From contig CM077013.1 in NCBI GenBank assembly GCA_039090855.1, forward strand, positions 138,777,240-138,841,239: 64,000 nt of DNA, read 5' to 3'. Origin of the DNA: Macrothele yani. Lineage: Eukaryota > Arthropoda > Arachnida > Araneae > Macrothelidae. Position numbers and translations under genes: made by a program. How positions within the stretch are numbered: position 1 is the first letter of the stretch; the number at the start of each line of letters is the position of its first letter. Under the pieces are notes generated by a model that saw nothing but the letters and a program-made list of their open reading frames with translations, had not been told where the DNA came from and did no database searches. This document shows, one piece after another, positions 20,850-32,486 of this stretch.

Positions 20850-21867
20850 TGTACAAGGTTTATTGTGAGTCACCAGTACATGTGTTTAAAATTTCTTCTG
20901 AACGAGAAACTTGTCTTCTTTCCCGCACTCTTCTCCTTGACAGGTACTGCTATCTTTTGGAATGAGCGAAAACTAAGTATCCACTGACAGTGCACTTGAC
21001 TGCTTTAACCCTTAACCCAGGTCCGGTCTCACTGGTTTTATTAGAGTTATGTTGATATGCATAGTATTATTTTGCAAATAAAAGACCCTTCAAAATATTA
21101 AAAAATATGAAAAACAAAACTTAAACATGAAGTAAATTACAAAAACGTGGCGGCTTGAGCGATCGGACGTGAGTTGATATGTGAGAAACATAAGACCCGG
21201 GCAGTTAAGGGTAAATAAATTCAAATCGTGACAAAATTCAGAAATCACTTTTAGTCAGAATCAGTTTCCCATTCGCGATACACACACACACACACAATCA
21301 GCATTTTTAACTAGTTTATTTACAAAACACCTGCTGCGACTGTCATATTTGGCCAAAGAATGCCGAGTCTATACATAAGGTCCGTGGGTACGCTAATCTG
21401 CAATTACAAGCGTGATAGTACAAAAGCAAGGAAATGGGATAAGACACGTTCCACCATGTCACTAGCGGAACAGTGTTAAAAAGCAGGCTAGTGGGTCCTG
21501 TTTTTCTTGAAGGCCAAAAATTTACCAGATTTACTCTTCGAGTTCAGGATAATAGATTAGTCCTTTTGTACTTTTTCTTTTAAAGGAATTAAGTAAATCT
21601 CAGTTTGATGAGGAATTTGGATATTATCAGACGAATTCCGGGTGATAATTCTAAACCATTTTCATTTACTCTACATTCAGTTGCTGAGAAATTAAAGTTT
21701 AGTGAGTTTGTAAACAATGTTTTCCCTCTTAACCAACGATTAAAACATATCTGCCCATTGCAACAAAATTATCTTTCCCCACCTTCGTAGCTAGTTATTT
21801 CGGCTTTCCCTTTTGCATAACTGAACAGTTAAATTGAGCAATTCCATAAAACCCCCGAACAGAACAT
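20850..21867. other. Non-coding stretch with a short (CA)n tract
   Basis: A short CA repeat at about 21279-21296. No gene or repeat partner seen. Confidence 0.5.
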
Positions 21868-22060
21868 TTTGTTTGTTTGGAAGTTTAACGACTACTGTCA
21901 GCATCTAATAGGCTACGAGCAGTCGGCCGTCCCTTATTTAGGGAAACTGGTTCCAAAGGAAGGAGAACCCGGAAGAGAATCCCACTATTCGTTTCTCAAT
22001 TGAGATTCGAACCTGCACCCATCTCAGGTAAATAGCCACTCGACTACCGGAGAAACAAGA
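21868..22060 (-). mobile_element. SINE-A copy, old
   Basis: GGAAGTTTAACGACTACTGT, then CAGTCGGCCGTCCCTTATTT, and the reversed B box GAGATTCGAACCTGC. Diverged but collinear. Confidence 0.8.
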
Positions 22061-22731
22061 ACTCTAAACCAAAATCTTTCACCTGGTTTGGTTAATTTGT
22101 CTCTAACAGTTTAAGTTTTTCTTCTGTTTTTGTAATCTTTCAGCTTTAAAAACTTTATTCATTCTACACAAAACAAAGTGAGAAATTAGTTGCAGTCATT
22201 TTTAGCAAATATTATAGTTCTATAAGAGCCAATTGTTCATTTTTAAAGATTTAAATCTTTTTGCTAGCCTGCGCACTTCCATTGTTAAAGAGCATTAAAA
22301 AGATCTTGTTTCACGAGAAAAAAAAAGCAGAACCAACCGATTTTGGACGTCACTCTGATGGATGTAGAGAAGCTTAATCGGCAACAGCACGTAATGTCAA
22401 CAATTTTTGTTATACGTCCTTGCTTCACCTTGTCCTTTGACCTACGCTCTTTTCAAGGGGGTGATAAGAATAACCGATGCACAGATTGAAATAAACGGTG
22501 ATTCTTCCATGTATATATAAGTACGGTCTATTCTGCACTTAATCATTCTGATAACACTAACGAAATGATAGCATCCGTGATCACAATTAGCAGAGTCCAA
22601 TGTATTAAGTTATTTTTAAGTCAACTGCAGAACTACGCTGGTTTTATCAAAGCAATCGACACCATTCTGATAAAGCCATACTACATTCATATATTTTTAA
22701 CGTATTTTTTTCTGTCTCGGAATTGCTTTTT
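22061..22731. other. Non-coding stretch, nothing recognised
   Basis: AT-rich. Only motif-free short frames. Confidence 0.45.
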
Positions 22732-23175
22732 TGTTTTGTTTTCTAATTGAAAGTTTAACGATCACCGTGAGCAACTCTGTGGGGTATAAGCAGTCGCCCG
22801 TCCCTAAGTTAGGGAAGGGGTTGCAGGGGGAGGGAGAGAAAGCCAGTGCCGTAAGACAACAACCATGCCTCACAGAGTTTTTTTTTTTTGTTGGAGTTTT
22901 AACGACCACCGTGCGCAACTCAATGTGCTATAAGCAGTCGCCCGTCCCTAATTTAGGGTTACTGGTTCCAGGGAAGGGAGAGAGCCAGTGCCGTAAGACA
23001 AACAACATCCATGCCTCAACGGGATTCGAACCAGGACCGCTTTCGGACGAATGATCTGAAGCCATTGCTTAGACCACTGCGTCACCGGGGCGGCCACAGA
23101 GATTCAAACCTGAACCCATCTACACGGGTGACTGTTCAGAACCTAGCGCGTAGACCATTGCGCCACCGAGGCGGT
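22732..23175 (-). mobile_element. SINE-A copy split by another SINE-A
   Basis: The 3' part is 22732-22877 (ATTGAAAGTTTAACGATCACC to CATGCCTCACAGAG). The head part is 23095-23175 (CACAGAGATTCAAACCTGAA to GCCACCGAGGCGG). The two join cleanly once the inner copy is removed. Confidence 0.93.
22878..23094 (-). mobile_element. SINE-A copy nested in SINE-A, 7-bp duplication
   Basis: Full copy from the T run to CACCGGGGCGGC. CACAGAG flanks it at 22871-22877 and 23095-23101. Confidence 0.95.
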
Positions 23176-23179
23176 GTGT

Positions 23180-23357
23180 CCGAGTTTAATGAACCCTGCC
23201 AGCCATCTATGGCTGTAAGGAGTAGTGTGTTCCTAATTTGGGCCACTGGTCCCAAGGAAGTGACAGAAACAGAGCCGCGTAAAACAAAACCCATTTGTCA
23301 ACCTGGACCTAACTCTGAAGTTATCTGGAAGCACGCGCCTTTAACCAACTACTGCCT
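23180..23357 (-). mobile_element. SINE-A copy, old, directly adjoining
   Basis: GTTTAATGAACC, TTCCTAATTTGGGCCACTGG and CGCCTTTAACCAACTACTGCC follow the SINE-A order. This is the third copy in a row here. Confidence 0.7.
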
Positions 23358-23911
23358 AATCTAAGCGATATTTGCATTCACAAACTAAACATATCGTTCT
23401 ACGACAGTTTTCCAGGAATTTCTCATAAATGAATTCAAATTGTTCCCAATTTCAATTGTAGACTTTATTTGTTAATCAGTTTCTAGGTGAGACAATTTCA
23501 GCACTACCTCGTGCATTACGCACAAACGGACGAGTATACAAGAAGTTATATTTTTCAAATAACCCACATAACTTGACATTCCAAAATTAGGCAATAAATG
23601 ACCTCTTCAGGGTCACACCCCAATTAACTCTTAGAAACATCACTAGAGTCTGTTTCAAATCTGGTTTCTCCCTTCACAAAAATACTTCAAAATCCCTTTG
23701 CACTCTATTGAGAATCAACAGACATGTCCTCAAATCGCCCGAAGAACGTCAGTAACTGAATTTATGGATTTTAAAACATCCTATAACTTGAGTGAATTAT
23801 GTTGTGGGAATTCAGCTCTAAAATCCTACACGGTCGATCCCAGAGGCATTACTATAACGACCTGCAACATCTGGTTTCCTCTTCACATTAAGAAACTGGC
23901 TTTACACGCCC
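23358..23911. other. Non-coding stretch, nothing recognised
   Basis: No motif seen on either strand. Confidence 0.45.
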
Positions 23912-24082
23912 TACTTTTTTTTGTAGGAGGTTTAATAGGGCCATTGTTTCCTAGAGAAGTGAGAGAGCCAGTGCCGTAAGACAAACACAATATCTATGCC
24001 TCACCGGGATTCGGACCCGGGCTAGTCTCTGACAAATGGTTATAAGCCGGCACTTAAACCACTGCGCCACAGGATCTGCCAC
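23912..24082 (-). mobile_element. SINE-A copy with internal deletion
   Basis: GTAGGAGGTTTAA is joined directly to TAGGGCCATTGTTTCCTAGA, so about 60 bp of the 3' body (ACGACCACC to CCCTAATT) is missing. The head ends ACTGCGCCACAGGATCTGCC. Confidence 0.88.
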
Positions 24083-24618
24083 TTTCCCCTTTGTGTCCCC
24101 TTAACAATGAAGGGGTTAGTCATTCGTCTTACGCGCATGAACACTTAAAACTTTAAGGTCACCTGTTTCAAATAATTCAATTTTAATGGATTAATATCTC
24201 ATGCTTTTAGTTGCAACACAAAAAATAGTTGATTCCTAGAAGCCGAAACGAGATTTGCCGCTGCTTGTAAGCGGTCACTCAGAGTGGCCAAAAAGGAACC
24301 TTTAGGCATGTTCTTGGAAGGCAAGACTACAATTCGAATTTTCTCGAAACCTGCATGTTGTGTTAGCTCTACTATTGTGTTCCTGTCCGCTTTCTGAACC
24401 TCGTAGTTTCAAATTATGGAATGGGTGACTCTTACACCTTCCGTGAATCGTTAATAAAGACGAACAGTTTTCATAATTTTTAGTTCATGCAGACGTAGTT
24501 TGTTCGTCTAAAGAGTCTCGAACACAAAATATGTGGAGCGGGATTTAGGATCTTAACCGCTCAGCTGTTTCGGCAACCGCTTTTCCACACTGCTCATATA
24601 TACTCGTATATACGAGTA
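24083..24618. other. Non-coding stretch, nothing recognised
   Basis: A short palindromic TATACTCGTATATACGAGTA lies at about 24599. Otherwise no motif. Confidence 0.45.
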
Positions 24619-24930
24619 CAGGAAAGATAAGAAAAGGAACTCGTGGATAAGGAAAATGACAAAAGTGGAAGATATCATGATCAGAGTGAAATGGCAATGG
24701 TCTGGACATATTGCCAGAAGGGTGCATCACCGATGGACAGTAGAAAGTATGGACTGGATTCCAAGGCACAGAAAAAATACCCCGAAGACCACGTGGGAGA
24801 TGGGTGGATGAAATTCGAAAGCATGCGGGGGTGACGTGGAAGAGACTGGCTCAAGACAGACCGTTGTGGAAGAAACTTGGGGAGACCTTCATTCAGCAGT
24901 GGATTGATAAATTGTCGGCAATGATATATA
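24619..24930 (+). pseudogene. RTE LINE, 3'-end fragment
   Basis: Reads RKDKKRNSWIRKMTKVEDIM, then WQWSGHIAR-type sequence, then RWVDEIRKHAGVTWKRLAQD, then PLWKKLGETFIQQWID. This closely matches the C-terminus of the RTE copy at 56057-56380. It starts abruptly (5' truncation, the normal fate of LINE copies) and ends near GGCAATGATATATATG, where the full copy has its GATGAT tail. Small indels break the frame. Confidence 0.93.
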
Positions 24931-25629
24931 TGAACAATGTGAGAATCGCTACAGATAAATTTGCGATGAGAAAAAATGACATATGTATGTATACAATTCA
25001 TTTCCAATTATTTATAGCTGGAAGTGCACCGATATGGTATTTTTTCTCATTACCCTGATTTTATTTATAGTGATTCTCGCATGAAAATTTCAGTCTTCAG
25101 TGATATCAGAATTTTGCAGTTAGACAACGAAAAAAAAAAAAAGTCGCTTTTCAGTCATGTAGTGTCACTAATATTCATTCAATATTAAGGAATAAACAAA
25201 CATGTAAGTAGGAACTCCTACGGATTGTCTTTAAATTATTGCAGTTGTTAGCTACTGCAGACTCCTGTGGTAAAACGTGAACTACGAGTAGACTCCTGTG
25301 GTAAACGTGAACTACGTATCTCTAACTGCATCTGACTTCAGGAAAATATTTCTTCCTAAAGCCAGCAGCTATAAGTTAGAGATAGTGAAAATCTTTCTTT
25401 TGGAAAAAAAAATGGTTCAATAAAATTTAATTTCTCAAACGTTTTCAAAAGCTATTCACTAATATGGCAATGAAAATCATTACTACTCGACATGGCATGG
25501 TGCTAATTAAGGGTTTTATGAATATTGGTAGGAATTTAAAAGGAAATATCTGTGCACTTTAATTACCACAGGAGGATTAAATATCATTAGTCGATTTTAT
25601 TTCTATAAATTTTGTATTCATTTGCGTAC

Positions 25630-25697
25630 TAAGAGATTATACCTTCCAAATACTACCATGTGAAGACTAGTAGTATTGTGGAAGGTATAATCTCTTA
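25630..25697. repeat. Short hairpin, 27-28 bp arms, 13-nt loop
   Basis: TAAGAGATTATACCTTCC (25630 onward) pairs with GGAAGGTATAATCTCTTA (ending 25697). The inner parts AAATACTAC and GTAGTATTGT also pair, with a one-base irregularity. The size and shape resemble a microRNA precursor or a tiny MITE. Neither is shown. Confidence 0.85.
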
Positions 25698-26623
25698 AGC
25701 CTCAGCCGGTTTCTCACATATTGTTCTGCAAAACACCTCGAAAATACTAATACGGTAATGTTTTAAGGGTAATATTACTTCAAAAAAAACACCGCTAGAA
25801 ACAATATCTAGCAATAAAACCTCTAAAGGTCACTAGTATTACCAACAAAAACCACCCAAATGTTCACTTAATATGTATTATAACTTCAAATTTTACGCAG
25901 AATAACACTCGATGATACATAAATTCGTGTTTAGCTGTTGCTTAATACGGTATAACTATTAAATATAATGCCTGCCACCCAGAAGCTGCGAAATACATAC
26001 GCATGAAAACTGTAAAACACCAATTGTTTGTTCAAATTTCTTGTATTCTGTTGAAAACGAACACACTATTGAGCTGCTAATCTTATTTTAATTCCTTAGA
26101 CATAAATGAACGCTACAGATGGGTGAATGAATTGCGCGTTTGACGGAAATTATCATGGAATATGTTTTAAATACATCCTTAACATGTGAAAAAGATCATG
26201 TATCTTAACCCTCATTTTGTGAGATCTAAGGTAATATGTTTTTGTGCGTGTGCATGAAAGGTTTATTCAGAGGACTTACCGATCGTTTTGGAGAAAGGGA
26301 GAGACGATTCCTTCGGCGAGAGAGGCAAGACAACTGGTACTCGTAAAGGTGGCAACACTGTACAGCTCTTTCTGCAGTCTCACTTCGAATCTCCGGTCAC
26401 GACCATGTCGCACAACGCTTTCTCTCTGAGGCACAATTCTGAGACAAACACTTTCACTTGAAGACTAGTGGACTCATTTTTGCTGTGGGTTGACGTCCCT
26501 CCCCTCCATTCTGCTCCATGAATTAAACAACGTGACCTCATTCGGAATCAATTCACGGCTGAATAGCTAACTGACCGCCCCTTCCCGGCATCCCTCAGAA
26601 GATACACGTGCGCGCGCGCCTTC

Positions 26624-26644
26624 CTCTCTCTCTCTCTCTCTCTC
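26624..26644. repeat. (CT)n microsatellite
   Basis: About ten CT units, preceded by a GCGCGCGC patch. Confidence 0.9.
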
Positions 26645-27244
26645 GAGCTCTCTCGTTGGGTTAACGGAAGCAATAATCTGCTGCTGGGAGAAAGCATAGC
26701 ACCTACCGTGAAACAGTAGTTGCAGCGAAGGAAGAATGGATCTGCGTAGAATTCCCGACACATGCAGACTCATCTTGTTATTAAATTGCTGATGCCGCGG
26801 TAATCATTTACCAAGGAACTGATGCGCATGTTTTATTTTCAGAACAACTGCGTAGGAAGAGTTCATTTTTGGATAATATATCAATAAAGAATTCAAGGCG
26901 GTCCAGAGAGTAAACTTTTCCGTTATTTTAGCCTGCCATTTGACGTGCATGTGAATGACTTCAAAAATGGGCTCCTTTTTATTGCTTCATCTGGGCCCGT
27001 CCATCTGTGGATATCTCATTTTTCGAGTCCTGAAAAACTACAAGCACGAATAACTCTGTGTTAAGCAATTTTCTCTGCAGTGCGACTGCTTTTTGTATCG
27101 CAAACTCTTCCTGCGGAAGAGTATCTTCGTTACTGGGAAAAAGAAAAGAAAAATATTACGCCGGTGGAAGTGATACCGGTTTCTCGGTAAGAGTCGAAGT
27201 TGCAGAAGAAGCGTGGGTGATATGTCTATCCTCCACCGTTGTTT

Positions 27245-27325
27245 CTGCAAGCTCCCTGGGAACCTGGAGGCCCTAAGTTAGGGTCGAGCGACTTCTTATA
27301 GTCTCAAATGCTCTTGGGGGCGGTG
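27245..27325 (+). mobile_element. SINE-A 3' fragment, worn
   Basis: CCCTGGGAACCTGGAGGCCC, then TAAGTTAGGGTCGAGCGACT and TCTTATAGTC match the end of the SINE-A body. No head is seen. Confidence 0.5.
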
Positions 27326-27446
27326 AACCTTTCAAAAATTAAACGCAAACTGATTTTACTACTGCAAGATCTTTTTTAGCATTTTCACCCATCGTAGCAC
27401 CTTAACTTTCAGACAGATATTGTATTTTAGATTTAAGCCTCCTTAG

Positions 27447-28275
27447 ATGCGTACGTTTATCTTGAACAGCAGATATCAAGTCAGGGTCGCCGCCCCGGTG
27501 GCGCAGTGGTCTAAGGCGATGGCCTCTGATTATTCGTCCGAAAGGGGTCCGGGTTCGAATCCCGGTGAGGCATGGATGTTGTGTTTGTCTTACGCCACTG
27601 GCTCTATCCCTTCCCTGGAACCAGTGACCCTAAATTAGGGATGGGCGACTGCTTATAGCCCATTGAGTTGCTCACGGTTGTCGTTAAACCTCCAATCAAA
27701 AAAAAAAAAATCAAGTGAGGGTCACATTGATGAAGAAATTAATCGGCGTATAAAACTTCCCTGGAGCTCTTTTGGGAGGAACAGCATAATTTTCAAGAGT
27801 AATATGCCATTATGTGTTAAAAGAAAAGTGTTTGATCAATGCATCCTTCCAGTGCTTACGTATGGTGCAGAGACGCGGACCTTAACTAAAAGAGACATAC
27901 AAAGGCTGCAGACAACTCAAAGTAGCATGGAGAGGTGCATGCTCGGTGTAACCAGGAAAGATAAGAAGAGGAACTCGTGGATCAGAAAAATGACAAGAGT
28001 GGGAGGCATCATGATCAGAGTAAAATCCCTGATATGGCAATGGGCTGGACATACTGCCAGAAGGACAGACCATCGATGGGCAATTGAAATTTTAGATTGG
28101 ATTCCGAGGGACAGGAAAAGACCTAGAAGAAGACCACATGGAAGATGGGCGGATGAAATTCGAAAGAATGCGGGAGTAACATGGAGGAGACTGGCACAAG
28201 ACAGACCATTGTGGAAGAGGCTTAGAGAGACCTTCGTTCAGCAGTGGACTGATAATGGTTGACAATGATGATGAT
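27447..28275 (+). pseudogene. RTE LINE, 5'-truncated copy with nested SINE
   Basis: Begins in TACGTTTATCTTGAACAGCA (VYLGQQISS region of the RTE reverse transcriptase), is interrupted by a SINE-A, and resumes with GGGTCACATTGATGAAG. It then reads IIFKSNMPLCVKRKVFDQCI, LPVLTYGAETRTLTKRDIQR, RRTDHRWAIEILDWIPRDRK and FVQQWTDNG with a stop, followed by a GATGATGATGAT tail. The last part is an open frame of about 190 codons, so this copy is comparatively young. It lacks the endonuclease and catalytic reverse-transcriptase motifs. Confidence 0.95.
27489..27709 (+). mobile_element. SINE-A copy inside RTE, target duplication
   Basis: Near-consensus copy with a good A box (GTGGCGCAGTGGTCTAAGG) and B box (GGTTCGAATCC) and a run of 13 A. 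TCAAGT.AGGGTC is found on both sides (27477-27488 and about 27710-27721), with one base different. Confidence 0.97.
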
Positions 28276-28337
28276 GATCTTATCTTCTTACTTTCAAAGA
28301 TACAATATTTTACTTGTTATTTTCTATTCCTTTTTCT

Positions 28338-28510
28338 TTTTTTTTTAGGTTTAGCGATGCCATGAGCGATTGAGGCTATAAGGGGTCACCCATCGCCAAT
28401 TTCAGGCCACGGCCATTAGACAAACACAAGACATTCCGAGGACTCGAACTCGTTCATTTCGCACGATTGACCGGTAGCCAGTGCCTTTGACCGCCCAGCT
28501 GCCGGAGCTG
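28338..28510 (-). mobile_element. SINE-A copy, old
   Basis: T run, TAGGTTTAGCGATGCCATGA, CTATAAGGGGTCACCC and AGACAAACACAAGACATTCC in SINE-A order. The head is worn (TTTGACCGCCCAGCTGCCGG). Confidence 0.7.
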
Positions 28511-28587
28511 CTTTACCCCCCCCCCTGAACTTGGCTAATCCTTCAGATAGGTCTTTAGGTGACCTCTCAAAAGGAAAGTATGAAGTT

Positions 28588-28826
28588 AGAGGGCCGCTCC
28601 GGTGGCGCAATGGTGTAACCGCTGGCTTATGACCATTCGTCCCTGGAAGGGTCCGGGTTCGAATCCCGGTGAAGCATGGATGTTGTGTTTGACTTGCGGC
28701 ACTGGTTCTCTTCCTTCCCTAGAACCAGTGATCCTAAATTAGGGACGGACGACTGCTCATAGCCCATTAAGTTGCTCACGGCAGTCGTTAAACCTTCAAT
28801 CAATAAAAAAAAAAAAAAAAAAAAAT
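28588..28826 (+). mobile_element. SINE-A copy
   Basis: Head GCCGCTCCGGTGGCGCAATG, perfect B box GGTTCGAATCC, complete body, and 3' end AACCTTCAATCAAT plus more than 20 A. The long A tail indicates a fairly recent insertion. Confidence 0.96.
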
Positions 28827-28937
28827 ATAGGTTGTTTTCGACCCAAACCACTCTGAGAGAGGGAGTTTGTCTTATCTGTTCCAGATACTCAAATTAATCT
28901 GTGTTTACCTCCTGCATATCATTACTGTCGTTTACAT

Positions 28938-29555
28938 AAATCATCATGATCATGATTATCAACCATTTCAATCCACTACTGGATAAAGGCCTCCCCAAGT
29001 TTCTTTCACAACTTTCAGTCTTGAGCATATCTCTCCTATATCACTCAGCATTTTTTTGAATTTCATCCACCCATCTTCTTCCGGAAAATTTTCTGTCTCA
29101 TGGTATACAGTCTAATATTTCACTTGTCCATCAGTGGTTCATTTTCCTAGCAATATGTCCACCCCATTGCCATTTCGGTGTTTTTATTTTAAACATGATA
29201 TCTTGTCATTTTCCTGATCCACGAGGTCCTCCTTTTATCTTTCCTGGTTACACCAAACATACATCTCTCCATGCTTATTTCAATTGTCTGCAGCTTCTGT
29301 ATGTCTTTTGTTGCCAGATTCCATGTCTCTGTTTTATACGTAAGAAGTGGGAAGATGCATTAAATAAACACTTTTCTTCTAAGAAATAATGGCATATTTC
29401 TTATATTGCTCTTGAAAATTGTACTGTTCTTTCCAAATTCTCTCCATCCAAGTTTTATATGCCGATTGGTTTCTACATCAGTGTGGCTCTCGCTGGCTAT
29501 TTGTTGCACAAGGTAGGTGTAGGTATTTATTATATCTAGATTTTATCCATCAGTT
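28938..29555 (-). pseudogene. RTE LINE, 3'-end copy on the minus strand
   Basis: Starts with the reversed tail (CATCATGATCATGATTATCA). On the minus strand it runs through worn counterparts of QQWID, RWVDEIR, GHIARR, TRKDKR, YVYLGQ and DGxKLEI up to about 29555. It is more diverged than the copies at 24.6 and 27.4 kb and has stops throughout. Confidence 0.85.
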
Positions 29556-29657
29556 CCTAAATTTTTATTATTTTGTGAAGGCATTGTACATTCAGTAGGC
29601 AAAACATTAGAGATATGGTTGATGGGCAGTTGATATTGACATACAGACCCAAACAGG

Positions 29658-29882
29658 CCGCCCCTGTGGCGCAGTGGTCTAAGCAATGGCTTCTGATCAT
29701 TCGTCCGGAAGGGGTGCGGTTTTGAATCCCGGTGAGGCAAGGAAGTTGTGTTTGTCTTACGGCACGAGCTCTCTCCCTTTCCTGGAACCAGTTACCCTAA
29801 CTTAGAGACGGGCGACTGCTTATAGCACATTGAGTTGCTCACGGTGGTCGTTAAACCTCCAATCAAAAAAAAAAAAAAAAAA
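29658..29882 (+). mobile_element. SINE-A copy
   Basis: Head GCCGCCCCTGTGGCGCAGTG, slightly changed B box (GGTTTTGAATCCCGG), complete body and an 18-A tail. It lies just before a Tc1-like transposase relic. Confidence 0.95.
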
Positions 29883-29934
29883 GAATCAAACCGAGCATAG
29901 GCGATAAATAAGCGGATAGCATGATTCCCCAAAA

Positions 29935-31200
29935 GTGTATCGCAAACGACGAAAACGAGTAAACCTAGTGATCTGAGCGACTTTTATCGTGGACACATTG
30001 TCGGCGCAAGACAGATGGATCATTCTATCGCACAAACGGTAGGCATTCTATGGTTCCAGAGGACAACCATACTAAGGGTTGTACCGCGAGTTCAACATTG
30101 ACGGGTGGTTTTTTTTTTTTTTTTGATTGGAGGTTTAACGACCACCGTGAGCAACTCAATGGGCTATAAGCAGTCGCCCGTCCCTAATTTAGGGTCACTG
30201 GTTCCAGGGAAGGGAGAGAGCCAGCGCCGTAAGACAAACACAACATCCATGCCTGACCGGGAACCCGAACCCCTTACGAACGAATGATCAGAGGCCAGCG
30301 CCTTACACCACTGCGCCACCAGGGCGGCCATTGACGGGCGTACCAGCGCTCAGAGAGCAAGCGGTAGCCGACAACACGTCGTTGATGATCATGGTCGTCG
30401 TACTCTATTCAGGCTCGTACAGACGGATCACATCAAGGTTAAATTTTGGAGTTCCGAGCAGCGTTAGCGGGCGAACTGTACGATTCACGCTGCTTAGCAT
30501 GGGATACGGGAGAGGACGCCCTACTCGTCTGCCACTGTAGACTACTCATCATCAAACATTACGCTTCGCCTGGGGTCGAGAACATCAAAAGTAGACCTCT
30601 GCTGAGTGGTGCCACGTCGTGTGGCAGATGAATCCCGTTTCCGAGGTGACGGGAGGGTGCGTGTGTGGCGTAGACAGTGTGAGGCGATGACCCCGTCGTG
30701 AGAGGCCGTCTCTGTTCAAGGTGGTGGTAGATCGGTGATGGTTTAGCAGCCTTCTTATGGGAAACATTCAGTCTCTTCGTGTGTCTGGAGAGGTTCTTAA
30801 GCGCTGTTCGCTGCCAGCATGTGACACTTCATCACTTACACGCCTTCATGGCCTTCGCGTATTATGTAGCCAATGGTGTGTTTCAGAAGAACAATGTGCG
30901 GCCCCAACGGGCCGCAACCACCCAGGCGTGGTTTGAGGAACCCTCATCGGAGTTTGGAATCATTCAATGGCCCCCAAGGTCCTCGGATTTAAACCCTGTG
31001 GAAGCTATCTAGGATGCCGTGAAGCGGAACATCAGATTCATGGATCCTGGACCGCCGTCTCGTGTGGTGTTTTGGATAATACTGCAAAAGACATGGCTGG
31101 CTTTACCTCCGGACGCCGGCATTCGGTGGAATCGATACTTCGTCGTGTACAGGCTGTTCTTCGCGCTAGAGAAGGAAGGGCCAACGCGCAATTAGGCAGG
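29935..31200 (+). pseudogene. Tc1-like transposase relic with nested SINE
   Basis: Before the SINE it reads PSDLSDFYRGHIVGARQMDH, then SIAQTVGILWFQRTTI, a Tc1 N-terminal helix-turn-helix. After the SINE come traces of VKFWSSEQR and DESRF..GDGRVRVWRR. In frame 30779-31012 it reads GVFQKNNVRPQRAATTQAWF, then SSEFGIIQWPPRSSDLNPVE, the last two catalytic motifs. The second catalytic Asp is changed (KNN in place of QDN). It ends with a worn SMPRRVQAVLRAREG. Frameshifts and stops show it is dead. No TIR pair could be matched. Confidence 0.88.
30106..30328 (-). mobile_element. SINE-A copy inside transposase, 10-bp duplication
   Basis: CATTGACGGG at 30096-30105 and 30329-30338 flank a full copy running from the T run to CACCAGGGCGGC. 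The head has a small deletion at the B box (CGGGAACCCGAACC). Confidence 0.96.
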
Positions 31201-31477
31201 TATCTCTATTGTTTTGTCCATTGAGTGTACATCAATTTTGTTTTTTGAAAGTTCAGTTTTAATCCAATTTTTCTTCCCGCAAGTTCTTGGATTATACTTC
31301 ACAACTCTGAAGTAATAGTCGCAAAAATACAATATATTAATAAAAGTCACCAGACACCGCTTCAAAAGCAAATGAACGGATCCGCTGCGTTGTTAAGATG
31401 CGCCGTAAAGCTGCTAACGGTATAAAAACAAGCCTGCAGATGACCACGATTCTATCGAATTGTGAGGTTGAGTGAAA

Positions 31478-32486
31478 ATGAAGCGGTGGGAGAGAACTGA
31501 CTTTCAGAAAGGAAAGATTTTTTGGTGTTACATTAGTGGGTCGTCCATAAGAGAAACCGAGAAGCGTTTAAACATACCCAAGTCAACTGTTTTGGATACA
31601 CTGAATAAGTGCAAGACACATGGTGTGCCTGAAGCAGTAAAACGTAGCGGAAGACCTAAGAAAATCAGTGCAAGAGGACCTCGAAGCCTCAGGAGAGCTG
31701 TTGCAGCTAATCGACGGAGTACTCCACAAAACCTCAGAGTACAGGAGAGTAAAGATGCTGGAACCTTGGTATGAACACGTACCATTCGCAGAGAACATCA
31801 TTCCATGGGTTACCGTGGTCGTGCGGTTGCTCATAAGCCTTTCATCTCCACTCGGAATGCTGCTCGTCGTTTAGCATGGTGTAAAGAACATTTATCGTGA
31901 ACCGTAGATCAATGGAAACGGGTCCTATGGACTGCTGAATACAGATACACGATCCGTCAGTCTGATGACCGTGTGTGGGTATGGCGGCAGCTGGAAGAAC
32001 GCTATTTACCACTATGTACTGTTCCTACGGTCAAGTTTGGAGCTGGCAGTGTAGTCGTGTGAGGATGTTTTTCGTTCTATGGTTCTGGTCCATTGGTTAT
32101 TGTTGACAAACCTGTTAACCAGCACGTCTACCTCGATATTCTGGGCAATTATGCCCTACCAACTCTATAGCAATACTATGGAATCGAGCCTTGTTGGTAC
32201 CAGCAGGATAATGCACCGAGCCATAAAGCAAGGACTATTACTGCGTGGCTTTACGAGAATTCCGTATCGTGTGTGGACTGGCCAGCACAAAGCCTGATCT
32301 CAATCCCATAGAGCACTCATGGGTTAATTAGGACGCTACATAAGAAGTTTGGAACCAAAGCATACTATTAAGCAAGTTAACGGCAGCATTATCTACTGAA
32401 TGGAAGCGCATACCTATCGCTGTGTTCCAAAACCTTGTCGAAAGATTGTCTCGAAAAGTCAGTGCATGTATTAAATCCAAAGGTGG
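31478..32486 (+). pseudogene. Tc1-delta transposase relic, copy 1
   Basis: The ATG at 31478 gives MKRWERTDFQKGKIFWCYIS, then GSSIRETEKRLNIPKSTVLD, a Tc1-type DNA-binding domain. It continues KRSGRPKKISARGPRSLRRA. After a frameshift the core reads GPLVIVDKPVNQHVYLDILG and CWYQQDNAPSHKA. The first catalytic motif reads WTAEYRY, so the catalytic Asp is replaced by Ala. Several stops are present. The final codons (KGGPTPY then stop at 35293-35295) lie beyond the LINE insertion. Confidence 0.9.

Larger units (their letters stand above)
24931..27244. other. Non-coding stretch of 2.3 kb with small repeats
   Basis: Holds a 33-bp tandem duplication at about 25258-25318 (GACTCCTGTGGTAAA, ACGTGAACTACG), a short hairpin and a CT tract (both listed). 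No coding family is recognised in frames such as 26244-26429 or 27058-27276. Confidence 0.45.

Noticed and set aside
27489..27570. tRNA gene
   Set aside because: Good A and B boxes, but the same head recurs in more than thirty copies followed by the SINE-A body and A tail. No closed acceptor stem or anticodon arm could be supported.
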